Assembly: GCA_021737245.1 (NCBI GenBank)
Contig: JAIPEI010000267.1
Span: forward strand, 1-5,566
Direction: 5' to 3'
Source: Deltaproteobacteria bacterium
GTDB taxonomy: Bacteria > Desulfobacterota > DSM-4660 > Desulfatiglandales > HGW-15
Length of the DNA: 5,566 nt
A program made the position numbers and the translations under genes. Below the pieces are notes generated by a model. That model was not told where the DNA came from. It did no database searches and was given only the letters and a program-made list of their open reading frames with translations. Positions 4,882 to 5,566 of this stretch are shown piece after piece; the stretch's first letter is position 1; every line of letters starts with the position of its first letter.

Positions 4882-5566
4882 CTACGCCCGTTCGAGCACC
4901 ACGTTTCGAAACCGGTCCAGGGTGAACAGCCACCCCGGCTCGATCACATAGGTGGTGTCCTCGGCCTCCACCAGGGCGGGGCCCTCGATCCTGTTTCCAG
5001 GCTGAAGCGGATCCAGGGCAAAGACCGGTGTATCGGCCATGCCGCCCTCGGACTCCCAATAGGCCTCGCGGGATTCGAGCCCCGCCTCGGCCGGTGGCTC
5101 CGGGCCGGCCATCTCGTGCTCCTGGAGCGGGAGCTCGGGCTTTTCCACGTAGGCGGTCAGATGAAAGCACTCCAGGTTGATGCCGCCCATGGGAAAGGTG
5201 GCCTCAGGGGAGTAGACGGCTGAGTACTCCTCGGTGAACCGGTCGCAGATGTCCTTGAAGTCCGAGGGCTTTTCCACCCGCAAATGGGGCGAGACGATCT
5301 TGGTCAGGTTGTACTGCATGCCGTAGCGCATATCGAGCTCCAGGCGGAAGCCGATCCGGTCCTCTCCGTACCCCTCCAGCAGGAGATCCCGGACGGCCAG
5401 GTCTCGAAGCTCGTCCACCACGGCGTTGAACCCGGCCGTGTCCTCGGAGTAGCTCTGGGTGGTCCACTGAAAGATCTTCATGGTCCTGGACTTCTCCCAG
5501 ACCTGCTGGATGCTCACGGTGGCGGCCCCGAACGCCCCGAATACCGGAGAGTGGGGCGATACGATG
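4882..5566 (-). CDS. HyuA-type subunit (hydantoinase A/oxoprolinase family), probable ketone carboxylase beta-like subunit, C-terminal part
   Basis: The gene enters from the right edge; 227 residues and the TAG stop (4884-4882) are present, about a third of a 680-720-residue protein. The frame is open to the window end, so the GTG at 5517 is internal: the residues before it, IVSPHSPVFGAFGAAT, match the conserved segment near the end of the HyuA catalytic domain. The remainder is the C-terminal domain of acetone/acetophenone carboxylase-type subunits, with LELDMRYGMQYN and the closing motif GNRIEGPALVEAEDTTYVIE (coded at 4939-4998), which follows the family pattern GxxIxGPAxIExxxTT. The N-terminal ATP-binding domain lies outside the window. 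In the family this subunit binds ATP and makes a phosphorylated intermediate, and HyuB completes the reaction. The HyuB-type gene follows after 102 bp. Family is certain; the ketone carboxylase subfamily is inferred from the partner and the downstream genes. Confidence 0.92.
   Translation of the reverse strand, partial: IVSPHSPVFGAFGAATVSIQQVWEKSRTMKIFQWTTQSYSEDTAGFNAVVDELRDLAVRDLLLEGYGEDRIGFRLELDMRYGMQYNLTKIVSPHLRVEKPSDFKDICDRFTEEYSAVYSPEATFPMGGINLECFHLTAYVEKPELPLQEHEMAGPEPPAEAGLESREAYWESEGGMADTPVFALDPLQPGNRIEGPALVEAEDTTYVIEPGWLFTLDRFRNVVLERA

Noticed and set aside
2671..5223. A plus-strand open frame of about 850 codons opposite the HyuA-type and HyuB-type genes
   Set aside because: It is antisense to two well-recognised genes, has a His/Val/Gly-rich composition typical of the reverse frame of GC-rich coding DNA, and shows no known motif.
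5515..5517. GTG as a start for the HyuA-type gene
   Set aside because: The frame continues upstream to the window edge with conserved family sequence (SPHSPVFGAFGAAT), so this GTG is an internal valine.

Overview
The window is a stretch of GC-rich bacterial DNA in which every supported gene lies on the minus strand, so it reads from right to left. It looks like the middle of one catabolic operon that runs off both edges. Codon usage and gene content would fit a proteobacterium or a Desulfobacterota-type anaerobe, but nothing in the sequence fixes the taxon, so treat this as a weak guess.

Layout in transcription order: (1) the C-terminal third of a HyuA-type subunit (hydantoinase A/oxoprolinase superfamily, acetone-carboxylase-like), 5566-4882, 5' end missing; (2) a complete 688-residue HyuB-type subunit, 4779-2713, with a conserved His/Asp/His metal site; (3) a complete 532-residue AMP-forming acyl-CoA ligase of the CaiC-like group, 2605-1007; (4) a 153-bp gap with what looks like the last ~20 codons of a deleted zinc-dependent (MDR) alcohol dehydrogenase, open as a 35-codon reading frame whose ATG overlaps the ligase stop; (5) a 145-residue DUF35 (zinc ribbon plus OB-fold) protein, 853-416; (6) the first 137 codons of an SCP-x-type thiolase, 413-1, 3' end missing. 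The two gaps around the HyuB gene are 102 and 107 bp; DUF35 and thiolase are 2 bp apart.

Read together, the genes suggest a pathway for a methyl ketone or similar compound: ATP-dependent carboxylation of the ketone to a 3-keto acid (HyuA/HyuB), activation to the 3-ketoacyl-CoA (ligase), and thiolytic cleavage to acetyl-CoA and a shortened acyl-CoA (thiolase with its DUF35 partner). This logic parallels acetophenone breakdown (acetophenone carboxylase plus benzoylacetate-CoA ligase) and acetone carboxylation, with a BbsAB-like DUF35/thiolase pair at the end. The dehydrogenase relic would fit an earlier alcohol-to-ketone step that has been lost here. Each family call is well supported; the joint pathway and the substrate are inference.

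No RNA genes, CRISPR, insertion sequence, promoter or convincing minus-strand terminator was seen. No stretch longer than 300 bases lacks a gene.
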